Source: Planctomycetaceae bacterium
Lineage (GTDB): Bacteria; Planctomycetota; Planctomycetia; Pirellulales; Pirellulaceae
Assembly (NCBI GenBank): GCA_002723275.1
Contig: PBNZ01000004.1
Span: forward strand, 4,136-50,690
Reading direction: 5' to 3'
DNA length: 46,555 nucleotides
How positions within the stretch are numbered: the stretch's first letter is position 1; each line of letters begins with the position of its first letter. Below the pieces are notes generated by a model that did no database searches, had not been told where the DNA came from, and saw nothing but the letters and a program-made list of their open reading frames with translations. Position numbers and translations under genes: made by a program. Positions 8,517 through 16,179 of this stretch are shown here, one piece after another.

Positions 8517-9614
8517 TCAACTGGCGCAATCTTTGAGAGTCTGGGCGACCTCATTTGAAGGAACATCGCCGACAAGTTCGACATGTCCCATGCGTGTCGG
8601 CAGGACAAATCGCAGCTTGCCATGCTCGACCTTCTTGTCACTTTGCATGGCGACGATCAGTTCATCATGATTCAACTCAGGCAGGGTCACGGGCAGCTCA
8701 AGCTTCTGCAAAAGCTCCACCTGTCGCTGCGTCATGGCATCGTCAATCCGTCCTAGACGAGCAGCGAGGTGCGAGGCACAAACCATTCCGATAGATACCG
8801 CCTCACCATGCAAAAGCTCGCCATAACCACTGACTGCTTCAAAGGCATGGGCAAAGGTATGACCATAATTCAAAACCGCTCGAAGGCCGGAGGTTTCCGT
8901 TTCATCGGCCTCGACCACATCAGCCTTCAAACGACATGAGCGAGCAATTACGTGCCGCAACACATCGGGATCTCGTTGGGAGAGCCCATCGGAGTTGGCC
9001 TCCAGATAGGTGAAGAATTCTTTGTCCAAAATGACGCCGTATTTGACCACCTCTGCCAAACCACTGCGGTATTCCCGATCGGGTAATGTCGTCAACACCT
9101 CGGTATCGATGAGAACATATTGCGGTTGCCAGAAGGAGCCCACCATATTCTTGGCACCCGTCAGGTTCACGCCCACCTTGCCACCGACACTGCTATCCAC
9201 CTGTGACAAGAGCGTGGTGGGAAGTTGACAGAAACGCAGTCCGCGAGCGTAACTGGCTGCAATGAAGCCGGCTAAATCACCGACGACCCCACCGCCAACA
9301 GCAAACACAACAGACTTGCGATCGGCCGCTTCCGCGAGTAATCGATCCCATAACTGCGAACAGTTCGCGATTGACTTGGAGGTCTCTCCCGACGGAACCC
9401 CACAAGCTGACGTGCGTTCAGCAACCTTTGCCAGGCTATCCAAGACGACATCGGAGTGGGACTGGACACTTTCATCAAAGATCACAACCGCATGGGTCAG
9501 AGAACAGCGTTGCGCAATACGCGTGCCAATTTCCTGAAGAATGCCGGTACCGATATCAATGTCGTAACGGCGTTCTGCTAAATCGACATGTACCTTGGCG
9601 ATCGATGAATTCAA
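8517..9614 (-). CDS. aroB: 3-dehydroquinate synthase
   Basis: A 365-aa cytoplasmic enzyme of the shikimate pathway. It converts DAHP to 3-dehydroquinate using NAD+ and a divalent metal. The NAD-binding glycine motif FAVGGGVVGDLAGFIAASYA is clear, followed by PTTLLSQVDSSVGGKVGVNL and GAKNMVGSFWQP. Metal ligands are visible: Glu in GLAEVVKYGVI, His in LNYGHTFAHAFE and His in LLHGEAVSIGM. The start is a TTG at 9614, with GGAG eight nt upstream as ribosome binding site. Length and motif order are normal. It sits between a 74-aa gene and dprA, with 82-nt gaps on both sides, and is probably in one operon. Confidence 0.97.
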   Translation of the reverse strand: MNSSIAKVHVDLAERRYDIDIGTGILQEIGTRIAQRCSLTHAVVIFDESVQSHSDVVLDSLAKVAERTSACGVPSGETSKSIANCSQLWDRLLAEAADRKSVVFAVGGGVVGDLAGFIAASYARGLRFCQLPTTLLSQVDSSVGGKVGVNLTGAKNMVGSFWQPQYVLIDTEVLTTLPDREYRSGLAEVVKYGVILDKEFFTYLEANSDGLSQRDPDVLRHVIARSCRLKADVVEADETETSGLRAVLNYGHTFAHAFEAVSGYGELLHGEAVSIGMVCASHLAARLGRIDDAMTQRQVELLQKLELPVTLPELNHDELIVAMQSDKKVEHGKLRFVLPTRMGHVELVGDVPSNEVAQTLKDCAS

Positions 9615-9696
9615 CGTCGTTTCTCCACAACCAATCTCAACACGCGTCTTCGCTGCATTGAGATGTTTCCGATCGCTCCAGTGTAAAATCGACCGA

Positions 9697-9921
9697 TTAA
9701 CCGCTGACGCGGTTGACGTCTTCCTCGGTCACCGTGATTTCACGGCAAAAACCAGTATGCAGACGTTGATAGGTCAGATGCGCTGCATTCTCCGGATCAG
9801 CATGGAGCGCCTCCGCAATCTGCTGTTTGGTGGGCGGGTCGAGTTCCAAATACTCTTCAGGCCACACCGTCAACGTCTCAATCACCAATGCTTCACGATA
9901 GGGATCAAATTTGTCGGGCAT
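9697..9921 (-). CDS. Conserved small hypothetical protein, 74 aa
   Basis: A small acidic soluble protein (MPDKFDPYREALVIE...), predicted mostly helical, with no membrane segment. It resembles short conserved proteins I associate with planctomycetes, but I cannot name a function. The ATG at 9921 was chosen because upstream codons read as non-protein. It lies 82 nt before aroB on the same strand and is probably co-transcribed with aroB and dprA. Confidence 0.72.
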   Translation of the reverse strand: MPDKFDPYREALVIETLTVWPEEYLELDPPTKQQIAEALHADPENAAHLTYQRLHTGFCREITVTEEDVNRVSG

Positions 9922-10151
9922 TGTTGTACTCCAAACCTCAATACATGCGAAATCACGCTGCGACCTTGACGACAAACAAAGAGTTGGGTTCGCGGCTGAG
10001 ACTTTTCGCCGCGTTGTTTGCAGATGCCACATTGTGACTCGTTGGTACAATCATTGGAAACGAATCGGTGATATCAGGCCTTGGGTCGATTCCAATCTAC
10101 TATTATACAAGTGGCATCCCGAACCGAAAACATGGGAGCAGCGATAGACGA

Positions 10152-10682
10152 ATGAATCAAGGTAAATGGCTCATCGTGGCCATGATCAGCGCGGGATTAG
10201 CCGCAGGCGGCGTCGCCTGGTGGTACCAATATCGGCAAAGTGTTCGGGTGATTGAACTCTGGAGCTCCGAGGTGACCTATCAAATCCGGATGGCCCCTGA
10301 CTGCCAGCTGCTCCGGCTCTCGTCGAATCCAGCAGGAGATGGAAAGGGAGTTTTGGAGGTCGACGGAGTACTCTGGGGGATCACCCAGACTCGAGATGTC
10401 TCGAAAGCCTCCGGTATTATTCACGCTCGCCAGGCGTTAATCCACGACGCGAGCTACGATTGGACGGCGGATCCTACTGCATCGAGCCCTGCCTGGACCG
10501 AGGCGATCAGGTTTCAAGAAGGATCCGAGCAAACGACTCTGCTGTTCGATCTTGAGCAGCGTCTCGTCCGTAATCAGGCCAGCGAACAGACAGGCAGAAT
10601 CACGCCTTTGATTCAAACCGGCTTGCGGACCTTCTTCGATGAACAGTGGGCCGACGATCCATCCGTTACCGCGGATCCCTAA
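10152..10682 (+). CDS. Membrane-anchored hypothetical protein, 176 aa
   Basis: Begins MNQGKWLIVAMISAGLAAGG, a signal anchor with one helix at about residues 5-24, followed by an extracytoplasmic domain of about 150 residues. That domain looks beta-rich (VIELWSSEVTYQIRMAPDCQ, then VLEVDGVLWGITQTRDV) and has a single cysteine. The family is not recognised. The start is the ATG at 10152, with GGAG about 14 nt upstream; the frame extends further up but reads poorly. It converges on the rhomboid gene, whose stop lies 33 nt away. Confidence 0.7.
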   Translation: MNQGKWLIVAMISAGLAAGGVAWWYQYRQSVRVIELWSSEVTYQIRMAPDCQLLRLSSNPAGDGKGVLEVDGVLWGITQTRDVSKASGIIHARQALIHDASYDWTADPTASSPAWTEAIRFQEGSEQTTLLFDLEQRLVRNQASEQTGRITPLIQTGLRTFFDEQWADDPSVTADP

Positions 10683-10715
10683 TTCCCTCGCGGTCGCTGA
10701 TCTGCAACGCCGCCA

Positions 10716-11618
10716 CTAAATCCGTATACGCGGAAATAAGACGGGAATGTACGCAATCGCCATCCCAGAGAGCAGTCCGCCCAGGTGAGCCCAATTCGCA
10801 ATGTTACCAATGACACCGAGAAATCCAATCACCATATAAATGATCAAAAAGAAGAAGGTAAAACTTTGTAATTGGAAACCTGAGGCCGGTTCATACTGCT
10901 GCTTGATCCAGATGTACCCCAGAATCCCGAAAACGACACCCGACATCCCGTAGAAATTGGGACCTCCGCCAATGAAGAATTGAGCAAGGTTTGAAATCAC
11001 GGCAATCGCCAATACGATCAGCCCGAATCTCACTGTTCCCTTCAAGACCTCCACTTGGATGCCCAAGATATAGAGCCAGTACATATTGAAGATCAAATGC
11101 AGTGCACCTACGTGCAAGAAGATCGGCGTCACTAATCGCCAGATCTGCCCCTGGCGGATCTGTTGCAGACCATCGCCGGTCTTCAGATAGGTGTTAATGT
11201 CAGCAAAGCCCAATGTCCGCATGATCTGACCATCGCGCAATTCGCCCAAACCCGAGAGCAAGCCGAGCAGGATGGATAGACCGATGAGCGTCATCACCAT
11301 CGGCGCCCGCCGCGACATCGGTCGACTCCATTGGTTACGCATATCGACCGTTCGTTTCGCCGCCTTGCGTCGGCGCGAGAGTTCAGCATCCCTCAGCTTT
11401 TTCGCCTCTCGCCCGACATCGGCATATAGCAAATCGTCGGGGTTCGTCTCAAACTCGGCGAGATTCGATCGGGCGGTTTCGACGTCATTCTCGTCGCGCA
11501 CCCAGATCACCCAACCTGCTTCGTCCGACTCCGCCTGAGCGGGAATTCCCAGAATCATCAAGTAATCCACAAAAACTTGGGCCTGAGCCGGGTCAGATAT
11601 CGAGCCAATTTGTCGCAT
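10716..11618 (-). CDS. Rhomboid family intramembrane serine protease
   Basis: A 300-aa rhomboid protein. The N-terminal ~95 residues form a cytoplasmic domain of the Rhomboid_N type (IGSISDPAQAQVFVDYLMIL), with a charged linker after it. The membrane domain has about six helices. The catalytic serine is in FYGMSGVVFGILGY (GxSG) and the catalytic histidine in ANWAHLGGLLSGM. The second conserved region (LHVGALHLIFNMYWLYILG) carries the usual HxxxN pair. It would cut single-pass membrane proteins within the membrane. The substrate is unknown. It is divergent from the parA gene, with 211 nt between starts. Confidence 0.94.
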   Translation of the reverse strand: MRQIGSISDPAQAQVFVDYLMILGIPAQAESDEAGWVIWVRDENDVETARSNLAEFETNPDDLLYADVGREAKKLRDAELSRRRKAAKRTVDMRNQWSRPMSRRAPMVMTLIGLSILLGLLSGLGELRDGQIMRTLGFADINTYLKTGDGLQQIRQGQIWRLVTPIFLHVGALHLIFNMYWLYILGIQVEVLKGTVRFGLIVLAIAVISNLAQFFIGGGPNFYGMSGVVFGILGYIWIKQQYEPASGFQLQSFTFFFLIIYMVIGFLGVIGNIANWAHLGGLLSGMAIAYIPVLFPRIRI

Positions 11619-11829
11619 TTCTTGCCATTAAAGAGAAAAGAAGGATTAATAGAGCTCTCTTTTGTACCGCATTCGGCGATCTTACAAAACCGACCCTCTC
11701 ACCCATCTGTTGGGGGTCTGGGCGAGCAAAAGGTCGCGCGACTCGTCTAGGAGTTCGAGCGACCGAAGGTCTATAATCACAGCTTTGTGCTTACGAGACC
11801 GTAAGGGAAGTCGGAAAAGGAGTTCCGTC

Positions 11830-12669
11830 ATGCATTCGATCGCGATCATCAACCAAAAAGGTGGCGTTGGCAAAACGACCACGGCCGTCAATCTGAGCGC
11901 TGGCTTAGCGACTCTCGGCCAGCGAGTTTGCCTCGTCGATCTGGATCCGCAAGCTCATGCGTCACTCCACTTGGGCATCACGAGTCACGGGTCGGGGACC
12001 TCGATCTATGACGTTTTGATTGGGGAGGCCGGTCTCGCCGAAGTCCAGCAGCAGATCCACCCGGGTTTAACGCTGATTCCCTCGCACATCAATCTGGCAG
12101 CCGCCGAAGTCGAACTTGCCGGCGAAGTGGGTCGCGAAGTCATCCTGCGGGACAAAATTCTCGAATATGGCGGTGACTTTGATTATCTGATTATCGATTG
12201 TCCACCGTCACTAAGCGTGTTGACGTTGAATGCGTTGGTTGCCGTTCAGGAAGTCTTCCTCCCACTGCAACCTCACTTCCTAGCGCTGCACGGTCTCAGC
12301 AAGTTGCTCGAGACGATTGAAGTAGTCATCCGTCGACTTAATCGAGAACTGCGGCTCACAGGCGTCGTGTTTTGCATGTATGAATCTGCGACGCGATTAG
12401 CACAAGAAGTCACCGGCGACGTCGATCAGTTTCTGAATGCAGTCGACCAACCCGAATGCCCTTGGTTTGGAGCGGAGATCTTTCCAACACGGATCCGCCG
12501 CAACATTCGTTTGGCCGAGGCTCCAAGTTTCGGTCAGACCATCTTTGAATACGCGCCACACTCCAACGGCGCGATCGATTATCGAAGTCTTGCCGAAGAC
12601 GTCTTGGAGTCGCAAGAACGCAAGATGAAGGTGCGGCCAAATCTCCAGTCGGGTGTAGAAACCCCTTGA
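11830..12669 (+). CDS. Stand-alone ParA/Soj-type ATPase
   Basis: A 279-aa ParA-family ATPase. The deviant Walker A motif KGGVGKTT is at residues 10-17, Walker A' is VCLVDLDPQAHA and Walker B is YLIIDCPPS. The C-terminal region matches Soj-like chromosome or plasmid partition ATPases (FPTRIRRNIRLAEAPSFGQT). The ATG at 11830 is preceded by AAGGAG at a good distance. Upstream in-frame sequence is unlike protein. No parB gene or parS site is seen beside it, so it could be the chromosomal partition ATPase or an orphan ParA that positions another cargo. Confidence 0.92.
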   Translation: MHSIAIINQKGGVGKTTTAVNLSAGLATLGQRVCLVDLDPQAHASLHLGITSHGSGTSIYDVLIGEAGLAEVQQQIHPGLTLIPSHINLAAAEVELAGEVGREVILRDKILEYGGDFDYLIIDCPPSLSVLTLNALVAVQEVFLPLQPHFLALHGLSKLLETIEVVIRRLNRELRLTGVVFCMYESATRLAQEVTGDVDQFLNAVDQPECPWFGAEIFPTRIRRNIRLAEAPSFGQTIFEYAPHSNGAIDYRSLAEDVLESQERKMKVRPNLQSGVETP

Positions 12670-12696
12670 TCAAGGGGGCCTGCTGATCATAAGGCC
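12662..12696 (+). terminator. Two inverted repeats at the end of the parA gene
   Basis: CCCCTTGATCAAGGGG (12662-12677) is a perfect 16-bp palindrome that includes the TGA stop of the ParA gene. It is followed at once by GGCCT...AGGCC (12677-12696), a five-bp stem with a 10-nt loop. Neither is followed by a T-run, so intrinsic termination is not assured. They could slow polymerase or protect the mRNA 3' end. Confidence 0.35.
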
Positions 12697-13054
12697 GACG
12701 CTCATCGCGGTTGCTCGTTGGTCTTTGCGGCCTTCGTAAACTTGGCGGCTTGCCCTCCGATTTTACCTACGTCACCCAATGCGATTGAGAAAGTCCGATT
12801 GCAACGTGCGTAGGGCTTTCAACTTTCAGACTCGTGCAATTCCATGGGTCGAGACGTAAATCATTTTGCGATTCAGCACGATCTGGTCGATGGCTGTCGA
12901 TGGAAGCAAAACGATTATAGGAACGGTCCGTCACTGCTGGAATTGCAGGATGCAAAACCGAGCGGACCTGATCATGGCACCTCTACGTCCCCTAGCCCAT
13001 TACACCCTCGATTGAGTGAGTGCTTCTCAACCCGATCATGATGTAAGGAGACAC
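12697..13054 (+). other. Intergenic region upstream of the outer-membrane protein gene
   Basis: About 360 nt without a supportable gene. Nothing recognisable is present apart from AAGGAG at its right end, the ribosome binding site for the ATG at 13055. It should hold the promoter of that gene, but I cannot place a -10/-35 pair with confidence. Confidence 0.5.
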
Positions 13055-14464
13055 ATGATGAGGCAACCGTCGCAATCGTTGGTGGCATTTTTCTTGTGTG
13101 CGGTCGCAACCACGGCCCATGGTCAATCACTATGGGGTCCCTCACCCTGGGAACAGACGGCCAGATCCGGTGACGACTGGGTCACCAGTCGTGAAGCTGT
13201 CAATCAAACTCTGGAATTCCGCACGGCGCGTCAGGAGGACGTCACCGACGATCCGGAATCAACACCTAGCGCAAGTGACAGGTTGCCATCGACCGCAGAG
13301 CCTCCATTAGATTCGGGAACGCTAGGGTCGGGAGCGATTCCGGAAAGTGGAGCAACCAGCGATGATCTGTATCGGCGTGATGAACTCTCCCAAAGCGACC
13401 ACTTGTATCAGAACAACGCAGGCCTGACCTGTGCCGAAGGCTACTGTGACCCGGCTTATCTTGAACAACCCAGCTGCGGTTGGTTTGGTGGCATTTACGG
13501 AGTGGGGCTGTCATTACAAAAGGGCTATGGCACTGACGTTAGTTACGATTCGCAAAATCCGTTTCCCGCATTGCTCACGACCAATTCAGCAGCGGTCGAT
13601 TACGGGTCCGGTTTCGAAACTCGTCTCGGCAAATATTTGAATCAATGTTGGGGCGTCGAATTCAGTTACTGGGGCGTCTATCCATCGCGGGAGGAGGAAG
13701 GGGTTTCCTCCGCGGTGACTCCTGTGGACCTGGCATCGGCCATCGACCTTGATGGCTTGCTGTATGACAACGGTGTTACTGAAGACAGCGCGGCAGCCTG
13801 GTTCGGAACGTTAGCGAGTCCCGCGACGGCGCATCGAGTACGACGCAACTTTGAGGCTCACAATATCGAACTCAACTTGATCCGAAATCCATATCGCCGA
13901 AACGCAGGCACTCATTTCGAGTTAATTGCAGGGCTTCGATATTTGCTCCTGGACGAATCTTTTGGTTTTGACTCCAGCCTGACCAATAATGTTTTCGGAG
14001 TCGATCCAGCCAACGATCTCTACTATGACGTCGAGGTTGACAACCATCTCATCGGCTTCCAGGTGGGAGGTCGCCTCGACCACTATCTATCCAAGCGAAT
14101 TGCCGTCAATTGCGGCAGCAAGTTCGGCATCTTCGGCAACCGCATCCAACATCGCCAGAGTGTGGTCAGTGGTAGCGGGGTCTATGCGACGAACGTCGCG
14201 ACGGGTGAGGATTATCGGTTTGACGTCACGGATAATGAGGTTTCATTCCTGGGCGAATTATTTGCGGGTCTCACCTACGACATTTCCCATCACTGGCGCG
14301 TATCCGGCGGATACCGAGCTGTCACCGCTTCCGACGTGGCACGTTCCGTCGGGAACATTCCACGAGCAGGAGAATTTGGCAGTTGGGAGCGGGTCCAAGC
14401 GACAAACTCAACCGACTCCCTGTTGCTGCACGGCGCTTACCTCGGCCTGGAGTACAACTGGTAG
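13055..14464 (+). CDS. BBP7-like outer membrane beta-barrel protein
   Basis: A 469-aa exported protein. A Sec signal peptide covers about residues 1-25 (SLVAFFLCAVATTAHGQS). A low-complexity Ser/Thr/Asp-rich spacer runs to about 120, and a Cys pair region follows (CAEGYCDPAYLEQPSC). The rest is a repeated amphipathic beta pattern typical of an outer-membrane barrel, ending HGAYLGLEYNW with a terminal aromatic residue. This resembles the BBP7-type beta-barrel family common in planctomycetes. AAGGAGACAC before ATG 13055 fixes the start. A structural or porin-like role in the outer membrane is inferred from fold; the transported molecule is unknown. It stands alone. Confidence 0.8.
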   Translation: MMRQPSQSLVAFFLCAVATTAHGQSLWGPSPWEQTARSGDDWVTSREAVNQTLEFRTARQEDVTDDPESTPSASDRLPSTAEPPLDSGTLGSGAIPESGATSDDLYRRDELSQSDHLYQNNAGLTCAEGYCDPAYLEQPSCGWFGGIYGVGLSLQKGYGTDVSYDSQNPFPALLTTNSAAVDYGSGFETRLGKYLNQCWGVEFSYWGVYPSREEEGVSSAVTPVDLASAIDLDGLLYDNGVTEDSAAAWFGTLASPATAHRVRRNFEAHNIELNLIRNPYRRNAGTHFELIAGLRYLLLDESFGFDSSLTNNVFGVDPANDLYYDVEVDNHLIGFQVGGRLDHYLSKRIAVNCGSKFGIFGNRIQHRQSVVSGSGVYATNVATGEDYRFDVTDNEVSFLGELFAGLTYDISHHWRVSGGYRAVTASDVARSVGNIPRAGEFGSWERVQATNSTDSLLLHGAYLGLEYNW

Positions 14465-14579
14465 GGGCCAAGAGGTTCGACCGATCGTGGCCATCTTCGA
14501 TTCCAACTTCGCCCGCTGAACTTGATTGATCGGGCGGAGAACGAGCCAGCAGAATTCTTGGACAAGCGTCTCAAGGCAA

Positions 14580-15158
14580 CTAAACAATCACGCTCGTCAG
14601 TGCCAAGAATTCAGGGTGACTTCGGACAGGGTCGAAGTCGGGCTCATGAACAACGTGACCTCGATAGTCAGCATCGAGTTCGAAGGCGCGAGCCAAGTGT
14701 GCGAGCGTCAGCCCCACATTACTCGCCAAACTCCAATAACATGCGAGGTTGTAGTGCACGATTCCTAATCGCGAGTCGACCTCTAACGCATCCTCCATGG
14801 ATTCAATCGCTAAATCGATGCGGCCAATGCGTTTGAAACACCAGGCCAATGCCAGGTGAATATGAATGTTGCAGGGGTCGTAGTCCGCCGATCGCGCCAG
14901 TGCATCAATCGCGTAATTGAACTGCCCCATGAACCGAAAGGCCTGCCCCCTCAGATAACAGGCTCGACCGTGGTTGTATTCATCCGGGCCAAGTCGTTCG
15001 AGTGTGTCAATCGCACATTGTGCCATGCGACAACGCAACGATGTATTCAATGGCGACTGTTCGGATGTCGCCATGATTAAATCAAGGTAGCCTTCTGCCT
15101 CCTGCATCAGCTGTTGTCGTCTTATTCGTGAGTAACCAGACACTGCAACGGGCCCCAC
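14580..15158 (-). CDS. TPR repeat protein, 192 aa
   Basis: Contains about three tetratricopeptide repeats: GRACYLRGQAFRFMGQFNYA, IHIHLALAWCFKRIGRIDLA and a third starting GIVHYNLACYWSLASNVGLT. It ends with the pattern FDPVRSHPEFLAL that often closes planctomycete TPR proteins. It has no signal peptide and is probably a cytoplasmic protein-protein adaptor. The start is a GTG at 15158; an ATG at 15107 (MQEAEGYLDLIM) is equally plausible. It converges on the outer-membrane protein gene with a 115-nt gap. Partner unknown. Confidence 0.82.
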   Translation of the reverse strand: MGPVAVSGYSRIRRQQLMQEAEGYLDLIMATSEQSPLNTSLRCRMAQCAIDTLERLGPDEYNHGRACYLRGQAFRFMGQFNYAIDALARSADYDPCNIHIHLALAWCFKRIGRIDLAIESMEDALEVDSRLGIVHYNLACYWSLASNVGLTLAHLARAFELDADYRGHVVHEPDFDPVRSHPEFLALTSVIV

Positions 15159-15624
15159 TATTGACCGATAATGCTATTGGTTCACTTCACTCCTGATTCT
15201 ACAAATCGCCTGCGCATCGCCCAAGTATTTTGAGCCGAACAAGCGGTGATTTCCTATCGCCTATCCCACCACCAATTCTAATCAGGCGATGGCAATCGAC
15301 AACAACGGAATCATCGATGCGCGAAAGTCAACGGTTGAATCCGATTATTCAGATTTTCAACATACATTTTGGTTGATGAACATTGATCGGTGAGCCGCAA
15401 ATCGATCCAAAAAACAAAAAACACGGTGCACAGTTTCAAGTGACTTACAGTCCGGAGGTACGTTGTAAAATTGATACATCGTTGACTTGGGGATGTGTAA
15501 AATCCCCAACCATCGCTTCGTTCACCTTCGTTGAAATCCATTAAAACAAGGAGTATTCCATCAGCGTCTCAATTGGCGCGGAGTTTGCAATCAATGACTC
15601 AAACCAACTGTCTGTCCCTCCACC
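15159..15624. other. Long intergenic region with one hairpin
   Basis: About 466 nt with no convincing gene. The only structure I see is an inverted repeat, TTGGGGAT (15487-15494) and ATCCCCAA (15502-15509), with a 7-nt loop. AAGGAG at about 15548 looks like a ribosome binding site but no start codon follows at the right distance. The region should hold divergent promoters for the TPR gene and the small membrane protein gene. Confidence 0.45.
15487..15509 (+). promoter_or_regulatory. Perfect 8-bp inverted repeat, GTGTAAA loop
   Basis: TTGGGGAT and ATCCCCAA flank a 7-nt loop. The repeat lies 116 nt before the GTG start of the small membrane protein gene. It may be a regulator site or a 5'-UTR hairpin. 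No T-run follows, so it is unlikely to be a terminator. Confidence 0.35.
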
Positions 15625-15963
15625 GTGTTGAGAGTCAAGAAATTGAAAGCGCCTCTGGTCGTTCTTTCCGTTCTTTTTTCCTCGTTCTGCATTGCCTGCC
15701 TGATTGATGCCTCACCTTCCAACACAGATCCCACTTCCTCCGAGGCGAGTGACTCAGAAGCGGTCGAAGCAAACGAAGACGAACAATGGCGGCGAACCCT
15801 ACATGGATGGCAACGCATTTCCGATTGGAAGAGCCCGCCGAATCCGGCCAGTATCTACCCCAGGTACGATTGGGGGATCGTTCATCCCACGCTCGTAGGA
15901 ATCATGCAACTTTTGCTGTCAGTGGGAGCGCTCATCCTTTTCTCCCAGGCTCCGAAGACATAA
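15625..15963 (+). CDS. Small exported membrane protein, 112 aa
   Basis: The N-terminus is a signal peptide or anchor (APLVVLSVLFSSFCIACLID). An acidic Ser/Glu-rich linker follows, then a Trp-rich segment (QWRRTLHGWQRISDW) and a C-terminal membrane helix (LVGIMQLLLSVGALILF). This W-R-T-x-x-G-W layout resembles a short planctomycete family of unknown function. The GTG at 15625 is the first start after an in-frame stop at 15595-15597; a ribosome binding site is not evident. It would be anchored with most of the chain outside the cytoplasm. 216 nt separate it from the next gene. Confidence 0.65.
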   Translation: MLRVKKLKAPLVVLSVLFSSFCIACLIDASPSNTDPTSSEASDSEAVEANEDEQWRRTLHGWQRISDWKSPPNPASIYPRYDWGIVHPTLVGIMQLLLSVGALILFSQAPKT

Positions 15964-16179
15964 CGACAGCACGCTACTGCATCACTGCCAGGAATGCAGG
16001 CAATCTTCCCGACAGGCTGAATTCGGAAATTTTTCAACTTTCTTGTACGGATCGCACGGCAAAGCGTCACTATTTTTTCTGCGTGCGCATCACGGCACCA
16101 CCGAAATGACCTGAAGGGTCGTTGAAGTTTGACACGGTGCGCGTTTTTTCTACGCAGTTTCCCCCATAGGACCGTTGTC

